This document shows positions 54,201 to 62,816 of a stretch of DNA of 64,000 bases, one piece after another. Source of the DNA: Asterias amurensis (Eukaryota > Echinodermata > Asteroidea > Forcipulatida > Asteriidae); the NCBI RefSeq assembly GCF_032118995.1, contig NC_092669.1, positions 9,857,501 to 9,921,500 of the forward strand. Reading direction: 5' to 3'. The position numbers and the translations under genes were made by a program. Within the stretch, counting starts at the first letter, position 1, and the number at the start of each line of letters is the position of its first letter. Below the pieces are notes generated by a model. It did not search any database. It was given only the letters and a program-made list of their open reading frames with translations, and was not told the origin of the DNA.

Positions 54201-56974
54201 ATACTTTATTGTTCCAATGCTCGAATTTTTTGCACGAATGGAGGGATGTTAACGGTAGCCAATGCGCCATTCATACAAAATATCAGAGCGATGGAACAGT
54301 GGCATGATCATGACGTCACAGATGGAGATAATTATGAAGTAATAAGTTGTTTGCTACAAAAATCAAGAGTCATCAGTGTTATTATTGTATACTCCTCATA
54401 TTCAAGCATTTCTGGTAAATCTGAGGAGTTCAAGTGCAGCTATATAAAACATGTAAATAATGTAAGCAGAACTTGGCCACTACTGAGAATTTGAAACTTT
54501 GCATGGTGGATTTGCAACCAAGAGTGGTTTGCGGTAACACCAAGTTGGGGAGGTAGTGCTTTCTACCAGCCAGGCTTCTGATTGATGATACCCAAGCCTA
54601 CATCCGTATGGACTGTAAAGGGGGTAACCCTAATTCAGCTCTTGCAGTAGGTGGCAAAGGCCCCTGGATGAACAAATATTGTAGCCCACACCTTGAAGTG
54701 GCCTTCAGGCTTTATGTGTCTGGCGAATTGCACAAAAAAAAACATGTGAATATCTCTTTTGATGATTGTTGGTTCTGAAAAGAACTGGTGATTAACCACT
54801 CCTGAAGACAATAGCATACTGACCATAAAACTCTCTTAGTTAGTGTAACACCATGCTAGTAGAAACTTCAATAAAATAATTCTCACATTAAAGGGAAGGT
54901 ACACGTTTTGTAATGACTCAAAACAAATATTAACTTAAAAACTGACTTGGTAACGAGCATTGGAGAGCTGTTGATAGTATAAAACATTGTGGGAAATGAC
55001 TCCCTCTGAAGTAATGTAGTTTTTGAGAAAGAAGTAATTTCTCGCTAAAATAATAACAGATTTCTAGCTAGAAGTCTTTTATTCCTATCTGAAAGCACAC
55101 AAATTCGTCCAACAAGGGTGTTTTTTCTTTCATCATTTGTTCGCAACTTCAATGACCGATTGAGCCCAAATTTTCACAGGCTTGTTATTTTATGCTTATG
55201 AAGGAATACACCAAGTGAGAACACTGGTCTTTGATAATTACCAAATGTGTACCGCGCCTTTAAATAAATAACTGACTGACAATCTCGAACTTGGTCTTTT
55301 TTAACAGATGAAATGATAAGCTATGAAGACACTTCGATGTATGAAGTTGGCGCTCAACTTGATGCTAAACTCTCTCCAAATAAATCCTTACCAAAAGATA
55401 TAAAACCATGCGCGAAAACTGCAGATATGGAATGCTACGAAGACATATGCACATTTCAGAAACAAGTCGCAAACCCGATCACACTGGCCCTAACCAAGAA
55501 TTTGCCAAATCTTCTACCCTTTGTGTTACCCTCTGCGCAAACGGATGACAAGGAATGCTATGGAAGCGCCAGTACACCAGTGTACAGAACCAGAACCGAC
55601 CAGCTCAAACCAGTTCCCAAAGTGACCGGAACCGACCAGCTCAAACCAGTTCCCAAAGTGACCGGAACCGACCGGCTCAAACCAGTTCCCAAAGTGACCG
55701 GAACCGACCGGCTCAAACCAGTTCCCAAAGTGAAAAAGATACCATCTTTTCCTCCAGGGGCATCACCATCTAAACAACAGGCAGCAGTCGATGACATGGT
55801 CAGCTATGAGGATGTCAGTATACCCGAGTATCCATATGGTACATCTAGTGAACAATTCAAACTGGTTTCCAAAACAAAAACTGTTCCCCAAATTCCAACT
55901 CGAACAAACATGGACTATCGCCTCCCAACAGATGACATGGTTACTTACGAAGATGTTACAACTCCATGTAATCCAGATTGCGCCAGAATGGATCAGTTAA
56001 AACCGGTTTCCAGGAAGGAAATGCCAAACATTACTCGGACTGTGACCGATGAAATGACGACCTACGAAGACGTCACTAAACCCGAGTCTCATATTGGAAC
56101 TAGAAAACCAATTCGCCAGAAAAAGTTACCAGCTATACCTTCTCGTGGTGTTGACAATCCCCGCACAGCATTTGCGTACACCAAAGATGCTTTCAACTCA
56201 CCTGAGCCTTCGACCAGAATAGAACACGCTAAATCGGTTCCCAAAGCTCTAGTATTTCCACCACGCTATACTGATGCACCACCTGAAGACAACTATGAAG
56301 ACATCAGCATCCCAGTAAATCTCACTGGACAGACCAAAGGCAAGAAATTACCAACGATACCACCTTGTGATGAAGTGCAACTTTTTGCTGACCACCACAC
56401 TACAACTAGAACTGACCAGTTCCAGCCGGTTCAGGGAAGGCAATCACCAGTTATTCCTCCTCGGAATCCAGAAAGATCCCATGTGGGAACTGATGACATG
56501 GTAAGCTATGACAACGTTACTATTCCTGAGCATCACGTAAAAGAGGCAAGAGATTTCAAACCAGCTGCTAAAAAGAAAGTACCGGCAGTACCGCCCATAC
56601 CGCCCCGAGAATATTCCAAACCTGCTTCAGAATACGACACGATCGCTTCAGGAGAAGTCAGGAACTTGGACTATCCAAACGAAGCCAGGATGAACCAGTT
56701 CAAAGTCTTGCCAACACACGGCACACCACCATGCACAACTGATGACATGACAAATTATGAAGACATGAATAGGGTCCAGAAACCGGCTAGAACCAGATCT
56801 GACCAGCACAGTAACCCAATTGTAACTCCAGATAACATGCCAGGTTATGAAGACATGACCGTGCCTCAGTATCCGGATGGAACTGGATCTGACCCGATCA
56901 AGGTGGTCAGAACAAACACAGGGAAGTTGATGCCAGTCCGTGTATTTGTCCCAAAACAAAAATACAAATACTAG
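42217..56974 (+). CDS. ZU5-UPA-death-domain adaptor with a long tyrosine-motif and SH3-motif tail
   Basis: Eight exons: 42217-43536, 45315-45458, 48708-48944, 49791-49979, 51269-51403, 51864-53301, 53809-53904, 55308-56974. Introns 1-5 are phase 0 and introns 6-7 phase 1; all are GT-AG, and the exons join to about 1741 aa. An in-frame TGA upstream supports ATG 42217. Residues 1-185 are basic and proline-rich (SPPVPKKR, YLNVP). ZU5 spans about 245-345 (GMFDHHGGYLPLP, VTPHAI, LSFP), UPA about 370-555 (INVIPGW, SCTFALY) and a death domain about 608-720 (GRCWKLLAKNMGL, INWYLG, over exons 4-6). The order is that of UNC5 cytoplasmic tails and UNC5CL, but no transmembrane segment or netrin-receptor ectodomain is present. 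The rest is probably disordered: exon 6 has five 9-residue LERRPRQDD-type repeats; exon 8 has eight YED[VIMT] motifs plus YDN/YDT, alternating with PxxPxR motifs (VIPPR, LPAIPSR, PPIPPR). Inferred role: intracellular death-fold scaffold recruiting SH2 and SH3 proteins. No HFS/HLS autoproteolysis tripeptide seen. Confidence 0.85.
43638..44024. repeat. TTAA-A element in intron 1 of the adaptor gene
   Basis: Full length, TTAAAGGCAGTGGACACTAT to GTCCACTGCCTTTAA, starting about 100 bases after the exon 1 donor. Confidence 0.8.
44025..44924. other. Unclassified intronic sequence
   Basis: A 93-codon minus-strand frame at 44072-44353 has no recognised domain. Otherwise nothing seen. Confidence 0.35.
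44928..45313 (+). mobile_element. tRNA-derived SINE abutting exon 2 of the adaptor gene
   Basis: The head GTGTCGTGGCTGAGCGGTTA (A-box) and GGGTTCGAATCC (B-box) is of Leu/Ser-tRNA type with a shortened anticodon region. It is followed by a conserved body (AAGCAAGACACTTAACC, GCTTCGTCCTTCAGATGGGA, TAAGGTGCTAAATAATTGGG) and a 3' end ATATAAGACTTCGATATTG with a TTATTATTTA tail. The tail runs straight into the acceptor TTTATAG at 45314. A minus-strand relative lies at 58050-58305. Confidence 0.75.
45490..46016. repeat. TTAA-A copies, broken
   Basis: A 45-base left end (45490-45535) abuts a second left end (45532) whose body is interrupted by about 85 unrelated bases before resuming at CTCAAAATAATTATTCGC (45675) and ending GTGTCCATGTCTTTAA. 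Confidence 0.6.
46013..46756. repeat. TTAA-A copy with nested GTGACCC element
   Basis: ATAAAACAAATACTTGGTAACGAG-type body, interrupted at 46282-46730, resuming AATTACCAAAGCGTCAGTGC and TTTAA. Confidence 0.65.
46282..46730. mobile_element. 449-bp element with GTGACCCGCTCTGTGAAAAT ends
   Basis: The terminal inverted repeats of about 26 bases, GTGACCCGCTCTGTGAAAAT and ATTTTCACAGAGTGGGTCAC, differ at one position. AATT flanks both sides (46278-46281 and 46731-46734) as a probable 4-base target duplication. No coding sequence. Confidence 0.75.
46831..47165. repeat. Near-perfect head-to-head SINE palindrome
   Basis: Two copies of the same tRNA-derived SINE (body GATGTTAAATTTGCATCGGG, CCTGTGAAAAAAATCACAGG, head GGTGGGATTCGAACCCACG) lie in opposite orientation, meeting at the tRNA-like head around 46998-47012. 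The arms are about 155 bases with only a few differences, giving a very long hairpin in intron 2 of the adaptor gene. Confidence 0.8.
47166..48179. other. Intronic, no exon seen
   Basis: Contains an (ACAT)n run near 47829 and GTAAAGCGCCTTCCATCGAT...GGAAGGTTGTTCCACATTTG (47858-48020), which reads like a worn repeat tail. A GTTCTGAAAAGAAC piece of the 2870 foldback lies near 47790. Confidence 0.4.
48180..48330. repeat. Diverged GGGCACC repeat
   Basis: GGCAAGGGGCACTCTATGG and GGGCACCACAGCAAAGGCAC recall the repeats at 8148 and 10826. Confidence 0.45.
49160..49549. repeat. TTAA-C element in intron 3 of the adaptor gene
   Basis: CACGTTGCCTTGAATCGGTC on the left (TTAA end clipped), central GGCCATTTATGGGAGTCAAA palindrome, right end CAAGGCAACGTGTTCCTTTAA. 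Confidence 0.8.
49980..50454. other. Intronic, no exon seen
   Basis: AT-rich. The segment 50140-50330 (CCCGCGTTGTACTTGTTATA, TTTTGATCGAAAGCTAGGGC) reads like the 3' end of a retroposon, but this is not secure. Confidence 0.3.
50455..50700. repeat. Foldback with GGGGCCAATTTCATAGAGCT ends
   Basis: GGGGCCAATTTCATAGAGCTGCTTAAGCA and its complement TGCTTAAGCAGCTCTTCGAAATTGGGCCC (split here: CTGCTTAAGCA / TGCTTAAGCAG) bound the element. Fragment relative near 24262. Confidence 0.7.
50732..51228. repeat. TTAA-A element with retroposon-like insertion
   Basis: TTAAAGGCACTATATAGAC to TATCCAGTGCCTTTAA. AATTGCAGCCCACACCTTGA...AAATAAAAAA is inserted at 51122-51206 between copies of AGTAT. It ends 40 bases before exon 5 of the adaptor gene. 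Confidence 0.7.
51432..51581. repeat. Two-copy 75-bp tandem repeat
   Basis: AAGCCTGTAAGATAGGGCAC (51432) and AAGCCTGTAGTTAGGGCATT (51507) start two similar units. Confidence 0.75.
51590..51825. repeat. Degenerate CGTAA/GTAAC satellite in intron 5
   Basis: Dense CGTAAC-like pentamers. A longer unit, CTAACGTATCATAGCGTAAC, occurs at about 51628 and 51757. Confidence 0.75.
53007..53141 (+). repeat. In-frame 27-bp minisatellite, five units
   Basis: Encodes five 9-residue units of the form LERRPRQDD in exon 6 of the adaptor gene. Confidence 0.85.
54490..54835. repeat. Foldback fragment with retroposon-like insert
   Basis: GAAACTTTGCATGGTGGAT...GTGGTTTGCGGTAACACC and the right piece GGTTCTGAAAAGAACTGGTG recall the foldback at 2870. 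Between them ACATCCGTATGGACTGTAAA...CAAAAAAAAAC (54600-54744) matches the insert at 30577. Confidence 0.6.
54898..55263. repeat. TTAA-D element in intron 7 of the adaptor gene
   Basis: TTAAAGGGAAGGTACACGTT to GTGTACCGCGCCTTTAA. The interior is shared with TTAA-A but the termini differ and the central palindrome is TTTCTAGCTAGAAGTC. It ends 45 bases before exon 8. Confidence 0.75.
55595..55738 (+). repeat. In-frame 36-bp minisatellite, four units
   Basis: Four 12-residue units TDQLKPVPKVTG in exon 8 of the adaptor gene. DNA copies differ at only a few positions. Confidence 0.9.
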
Positions 56975-57795
56975 AACGTACATTAGTTTTAACGAAAACC
57001 CTGAACCATCGTAGGATTCCAATGTATGCTTATTGGTTGTGTACAAATCCAATGGAGTATGTCCAGAACACGGTTAGGAAAAAAAACACAATGATGCCAA
57101 CATTAGGAAAGCGTCGTAGACTCCCCTCAAGTAAGTCCTTAATCCAAACAGGTCCACACTGTATTGCAAACACCCATAGAGAAAGTGTACATCCACATGA
57201 GAGAAACTGCACCCACTTTAGTGACTACATCCAGAAGTACTACGTTGTACCCATGACGCCAATATTTTAATTTATTCGTTAATGATAGACATCCCTTGAT
57301 TGGTTTTAATGGACGGAAACAATTATTTTTAGAATCAGTATATTTTTTGACACAAAATATCAAATTTAGGAAACAAACAGATAAATAATTTTGAAGTTAT
57401 TAAGTTTTTGACCATTTAAATGTTGACATTTGAAGAGCCATTGTGTTTGTGCACAGACACAAAACGTGCAATACATGACGTCATGGTGACGTCGTCCGGA
57501 TTTTAAGGCCATGGAATAGTTATACAGTACCCAAAGAGTACAACATTGAGAAAAAAAAATTGCGATCGGACGTATAGTTTGTGAGATATGGCGGTCTGAA
57601 GATTTGCTAATTTAATATTCATGTCGTTATAACTTAGTTAATTAATTATTTAATTTATGCAAATTACATTTAACTGCAACTTCAAGACATAAGCTTTAAT
57701 ATGATATAGGGTCTGACTCTTTTATACTAAGCCAAGTATGATTTTTGGCTTTAACAAAATGCCCTGGTTAAACCTATGGGCTTTTGACGGAAACA
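56975..57795. other. Probable 3' untranslated region of the adaptor gene
   Basis: No further coding exon. An AATAAA occurs at about 57804, within the direct repeat that follows, and again near 57865. Either could end the transcript. Confidence 0.35.
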
Positions 57796-57890
57796 AATAA
57801 CAAATAAAAATCTTGACGATTTCAATAGCTGTTCCGACTAAAGTTCGGAACAGCTAATAACAAATAAAAATCTTGACGATTTCAATAGCT
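57796..57890. repeat. 35-bp direct repeats around a 25-bp hairpin
   Basis: AATAACAAATAAAAATCTTG... (35 bases) occurs at 57796-57830 and 57856-57890. The spacer makes AGCTGTTCCGA/TCGGAACAGCT. Confidence 0.8.
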
Positions 57891-58049
57891 AATAATTGTG
57901 GCTTCTTATAAAGCGCACATGTCCGTCACTCAGTGACGCTCCTGGCGCTGTAACATACAGTATTCCCTGCCAGATTATGGGACTACGTTTGAATAATGAG
58001 ACCTAATTCTGATAGCACCATGTAATGCTTTACAAGATACTGTGGCGCA

Positions 58050-58305
58050 ATTTGCTGCCGATCGGACCAGGAACACCGGGGTGAACCCTTTCTCTTTTCG
58101 ATAAGTGCACTGGGTACTTTTACATGCGTTACGAAAACACATGGGACCAATGGCTTAACATCCCATCCGAAGGACGAAGCAATGGTTAAGTGTCTTGCTT
58201 AAGGACCATGTGCCACGGCTGGTGACTCGAACCCACACTCTGCTGATCAGAAACACCAGAGTTTGAATTCGGTGCTCTTAACCGCTCGGCCATGACACTT
58301 CCACA
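58050..58305 (-). mobile_element. SINE with leucine-tRNA-like head
   Basis: Minus strand: GTCATGGCCGAGCGGTTAAG (A-box), TTCAAAC in the anticodon-loop position, a long variable arm and GGGTTCGAGTC (B-box) near 58210-58300. The body AAGCAAGACACTTAACCATT and CTTCGTCCTTCGGATGGGAT is shared with the SINE at 44928. The head keeps a class II tRNA layout better than the copy at 44928. Confidence 0.75.
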
Positions 58306-58930
58306 TTTCTATGCATTTCTGATGAGAACAAAAAGCTCTATTACACAAGTCAGTTTGCTGCAAGGAGACACGTACCAAGGTGATTTAAATTTAGTTCAGT
58401 ACTTTTTTCAATAGAGTATTATTGGAATCTAAAATATGCATTTAAAAATATAATTTCAAAAGAGAATTCTTCGTAAATTGTGATTATATATAATTAAAAA
58501 AATTAAAAAATTAGTAATATATCTGTTACTCCAATATTTGGAAATTACATAAAAATACAATTTGATATTTCAAGCAGTTAACATTTTTGTACAATTTAAA
58601 AAAAATATACTCATAACTGCAAAATTTTAATCTTTAAAACAAAAGATGAGTGATCAGAAATTACAAAACACCGAGAAATAGTTTGGAAAAACAGCAACAA
58701 ATCTTGGCACATGATTAAAGTGTAATTCGGAAAAATTTGAAAACTTATTTCAATAAACATTCATAATTATTAATAATAGTTCATAATTGGTATTGTATAT
58801 CATATATTTTTTATCTTTAAGGTCGCCTAATTGTTTTGATGTAAACAACTTTTGGTGACTCAAAAAGCCATTTGCGTCGAGATTTGAATAATGGCTGGTA
58901 CAATGACTTGCTAAAGTCACAACTTACTGT
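58306..58930. other. AT-rich, no gene seen
   Basis: Very AT-rich with many A and T runs. Confidence 0.4.
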
Positions 58931-59248
58931 TTAAAAGCACTGGACACTCAAAATAATTTTATTCATTAAAATTTACTTGGTAACAAGCAATGGAGAGCTG
59001 TTGATAGTATAAAAAAAAACATTTTGAGAAACGGCTCCCTCTGAAGTAACGTAGTTTTTGGAAAAGAAGTAATTTCTCACTAAGATTTTTGAATTAAATT
59101 TGAGACCTCAGCTTTGTGCGACAAAGGTGTTTTTCTTCCATTATTCTCTCGATACTTTTCACAGGTTTTTTATTTTATGCATATGTTGAGATACGCCAAG
59201 TGTGAAAACTGGTTTTTACAATTACCAAAAGATGTCCAGTGCCTTTAA
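58931..59248. repeat. TTAA-A element, internally shortened
   Basis: TTAAAAGCACTGGACACTCA to GTCCAGTGCCTTTAA. Confidence 0.75.
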
Positions 59249-59705
59249 ATTTAAATTCCTCAGACTATCAAGACAGTTGCTATATCCCATGATTCGGGGC
59301 AAGCTTTTGCGTAGTTGCGTAAAATACAGCGAACACCCATACACAATTTTGAATGAATGTGAAGATGGTTCCAGGCTTTTAAATTTATTTCCTTTGTTTT
59401 TTATTGTTTATTCTGTTTTATAATTTAATGTAGGCTTTTGCTTTTAAAATATATTTTTAATATATTTTCACAGTCGTTCATGGTGGTCTGTTTCTGTTCC
59501 CTATTTTATTTTATTTAATCCTCAATGTATGCTTTAATTTTTCTTTCCTAAGACGATTCTTTTTTAATTGTTAACTTTGTACATATCAGATTGTTTTTAT
59601 ATAGGCTATATGAATATTTCTAATTGTTTTTTTATCCTTTCCTGTAATTGGCGGCTCGTCCGCTGTTGGTTTGGTTAATAAATATAATAACATAACATAA
59701 TCTGG
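59249..59705. other. AT-rich segment, possible retroposon 3' end
   Basis: Ends with GGCGGCTCGTCCGCTGTTGG then AATATAATAACATAACATAA, a tail of the sort left by non-LTR elements. No reverse-transcriptase frame is visible. Confidence 0.3.
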
Positions 59706-59851
59706 AGGTTGCTATACAAAAGTTTGCCTAAGACAATTCACATAGAAACCTTCTCTATTAGTCTGAGATACTTAAATTTAAGTGGTTACTTTTGACTAAG
59801 GAAGTCATTGTGCCAGACTTTATTCAAATCTACCTCGCAAATGGCTCATTG

Positions 59852-60221
59852 TTTAAAAGCATGGGATGCTATTGGTAATAATTGTAAGCAAAAAAGCTTA
59901 CTCTGTAATGAGCAATGGAGAGCTTTTGGTGACATGAAACATTGTGAGAAACGGCTCCCTCTGAAGTGCTATAGTTTTTGAGAAAGAGCAAACTCTCACT
60001 CAAATATTAAAAGACTTCAGACTTGAAGCCTGTAATAGACATCTGAAAGCACACAAGTTTGTGCAACGAGAGTGTTTTTTCTTATAATATTCTCTTGCAA
60101 CCTCCATGACCAAATTAGTCAAACTTTTTACAGATTTGTTATTTTATGCATATGTTGGGACACAACAGGTGAGAATACTGGTCTTTGACAAAGATCATAG
60201 CTATGTGTCCAGTGCCTTTAA
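59852..60221. repeat. TTAA-A element, first of an abutting pair
   Basis: TTAAAAGCATGGGATGCTAT to GTCCAGTGCCTTTAA. Its right TTAA is also the left TTAA of the next copy. Confidence 0.8.
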
Positions 60222-60585
60222 AGACACTGGACACCTTTGGTAATTGTCAAAGACCAGTCTTCTCTCTTGGTGTATCTCAACATACGCACAAAATAACAAG
60301 CCTGTGAAAATTTGAACTCAATTGGTCGTCGAAATTGCAAGATAATAATGGGAAAAAACTTCCTTGTCACACGAAGTTGTGTGCTTCCAGATGCTTGATT
60401 TCGGGACCTCAAAATCTAATTCTAAGGTCTTGAAAATTACTTCTTTCTCCAAAACTACGTTACTTCAGAGGGAGCCGTTTCTCACAATGTTTTATACTAT
60501 CAACAGCTCTCCATTGCTTGTTACCAAATAAGTTTTATGCAAACATTTATTTTGAGTAATTACCAATAGTGTTCACTGCCTTTAA
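60218..60585. repeat. TTAA-A element, second of an abutting pair
   Basis: TTAAAGACACTGGACACCTT to GTTCACTGCCTTTAA. Confidence 0.8.
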
Positions 60586-60677
60586 GGATTAAATGACATA
60601 TTTTCCAATTCATAATGCATGATGTATGTACATAAAGCTGTACAATTAAATGAAAATTAAAATGGTTATACGTTCAA

Positions 60678-61065
60678 TTAAAGGGTCTAGGTATTTTTTG
60701 TAGGACATAAAACACAATGTCAACAGATTAACATAAAACTTACACTATTTGAAGATAACGATGGTAGAAAGATTCCCTTAAAATAGTACTTGCTGAGGTG
60801 CTTTAGTTTTTGAGAAATGAGTAAAACAGTGTCATGAACATGATATTCGTCTCAGTTATCATGAGACGAAAATTATTTTAGCATGTAAAAACATATTTTC
60901 ATGACATTGTATTACTCTTTCTAAACAAAAACTACAGCACCTCAGCAACTACATTGTAATATTTTAAGGTACGCTTTCTGCTATCATTTTCTTCAAATGG
61001 TGTTAGTTTAATATAAATCTGTGGACATTGTGTTTTGTGTTACAGAAAGTACCCAAATCCATTAA
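60678..61065. repeat. TTAA-E element
   Basis: TTAAAGGGTCTAGGTATTTT and AAAGTACCCAAATCCATTAA at the ends. The inner palindrome is built on CGTCTCA/TGAGACG and TTTTTGAGAAATGAGTAAAA. Confidence 0.75.
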
Positions 61066-61282
61066 AGAAAGTTACACACAACCTTCAGCCTTCAGTCCAT
61101 AATAAGAAAGTGAAACTGACCTCTGCTTATATTTCCTTGTAATATTTTCTTCTTCTGCCGACTGGATATTCCAAAATGGAAGGGGCTCTCTGAAAGGAAA
61201 GTAATTTTAAGACCGTCAGCTAACCTTTCACTCGAAACATTTCAGTTTCTATTAGTTCTTGGTTGTGTTCCTGATAGGCCAG

Positions 61283-61664
61283 TGAAGACACTGGACACCT
61301 TTGGTAATTGTCAAAGACCAGTCTTCTCACTTGGTGTTGGTATATCTCAACACATGCATAAAATAATAAAAAATGTGAAAATTTGAACTCAATTGGACAT
61401 CGAATTTGCAAGAGAATAATTGAAGAAAAAACGCCCTTGTCATACAAGTTGTGTGCTTTCAGATGCTTAAATTCTAGACCTCAGCTGAGGTTTCGAAATC
61501 AATTCAAATAATATTTCAGTGAGAAATTACTTCTTTCTCAAAAACTATGGAGCCGCTTCTCACAATGTTTTATACTATCAACAACTCTCCATTGCTCATT
61601 ACCAAGTAAGTTTTTATGCTGACAAAAATTTTGAGTAATTACCTATAGTGTCCAGTGCCTTTAA
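61283..61664. repeat. TTAA-A element, left TTAA lost
   Basis: GAAGACACTGGACACCTTTG to GTCCAGTGCCTTTAA. Confidence 0.75.
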
Positions 61665-62036
61665 AGCCATTGGACACCTTCCATAAACAGTATTGTCCAA
61701 AGGCCCAGACTTCGTGTATCACAACACAACTTATTTATAAAATAACAAACCTGTGAAAATTTAGGCTCAAGTGGTCATCGGAGTCGGGAGAAAATAACGG
61801 GAAAAACCCACCCTTGTTTCCGCACGTTTCGCTGTGTCATGACAATGTGTTTAAAATAAATCTGTAATTCTCCCTATCGAGAATTGAATATTGTTTTAAT
61901 GTTTTCTCAAAAAGTAACGCATTTCATGGAATAATATTTCAAGAGAAGTCTTTCACCATTACCTTCTGTAAACACTGTAAGTTATTTGTAAATCTGTGAA
62001 TTTTTTTTTTATGTTACGAAAGTGTATAATGGCTTT
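61661..62036. repeat. Hybrid element: TTAA-A left half, TTAA-E-like right half
   Basis: Opens TTAAAGCCATTGGACACC, with AAATAACAAACCTGTGAAAA as in TTAA-A, then TTTTCTCAAAAAGTAACGCA and CACTGTAAGTTATTTGTAAA as in the TTAA-E right side. Confidence 0.55.
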
Positions 62037-62069
62037 AAAGGCCCATACTACTGTACCTCTTTGTCAGTG

Positions 62070-62816
62070 TTGAAGGGTTTGGGTACTTTTCGTGTGACAT
62101 TTCACACAAAAGTACACAGATTTACATTTAACTTACATTGTTTAAAGATAATGATGGTAAAAAGCTTCCCTTACAATACTATTAGTGCTGTAGTTTTTGA
62201 GAAATTAGTAAAACAATTTCAAGAAAAAACTTGAAGACTAATGAAGCTAAAACTTCTAATATTATACTTACATCGTCATTCCCAGCGAGTTGGGATTCAT
62301 GCTGTACATTGTAATATATATATTTCCTCTCCGAGACGACAATTATTTTCATGAAATTGGTTTACTCATTTCTCAAAAACTACAGTACCTCAGCAAGTAA
62401 TAAGGTAAGCTTTTTACCATCATTATCTTTGAACCGTGTAAGTTTAAAGGCAGTGGACACTATTGGTAATTATCAACATATGCATAAAATAACAAACCTG
62501 TGAAAATTTGAGCTAAATTGGTCATTGAACTTGCGAGATAATAATGAAAGAAAAAACACCCTTGTCACACGAAGTTGTGTGCATTCAGATGCTTGATTTC
62601 GAGACCTCAAAATCTAATTCTGAGGTCTCTATATCAAACTCATGGAAAATTACTTCTCTTAAAAACTACGTTACTTCAGAGGGAGCCAGTTCTCACAGCT
62701 CTCCATTACTCTTTACCAAGAAAGTTTTTATGCTAAAAATTATTTTGAGCAGTTACCAATAGTGTCCACTGCCTTAAAGTAAATCTGTGGACATTTAAAA
62801 GTACCTAAACCCTTTA
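62070..62816. repeat. TTAA-E element split by TTAA-A
   Basis: Left part GAAGGGTTTGGGTACTTTTC to GAACCGTGTAAG; right part AGTAAATCTGTGGACATTTA to AAAAGTACCTAAACCCTTTAA. Confidence 0.8.
62444..62777. repeat. TTAA-A element nested in TTAA-E
   Basis: TTAAAGGCAGTGGACACTAT to GTCCACTGCCTTAA, with TTAA on both sides. Confidence 0.8.

Noticed and set aside
57022-57270. 82-codon frame just after the adaptor gene's stop.
   Set aside because: No domain and no separate promoter or splice signal. It lies in the probable 3' untranslated region.
44930-58300. tRNA-like sequences at 15065-15140, 23090-23130, 44930-44985, 46960-47035 and 58210-58300.
   Set aside because: All are heads of SINEs, with altered stems or missing arms and SINE bodies attached. 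None is called as a functional tRNA gene.
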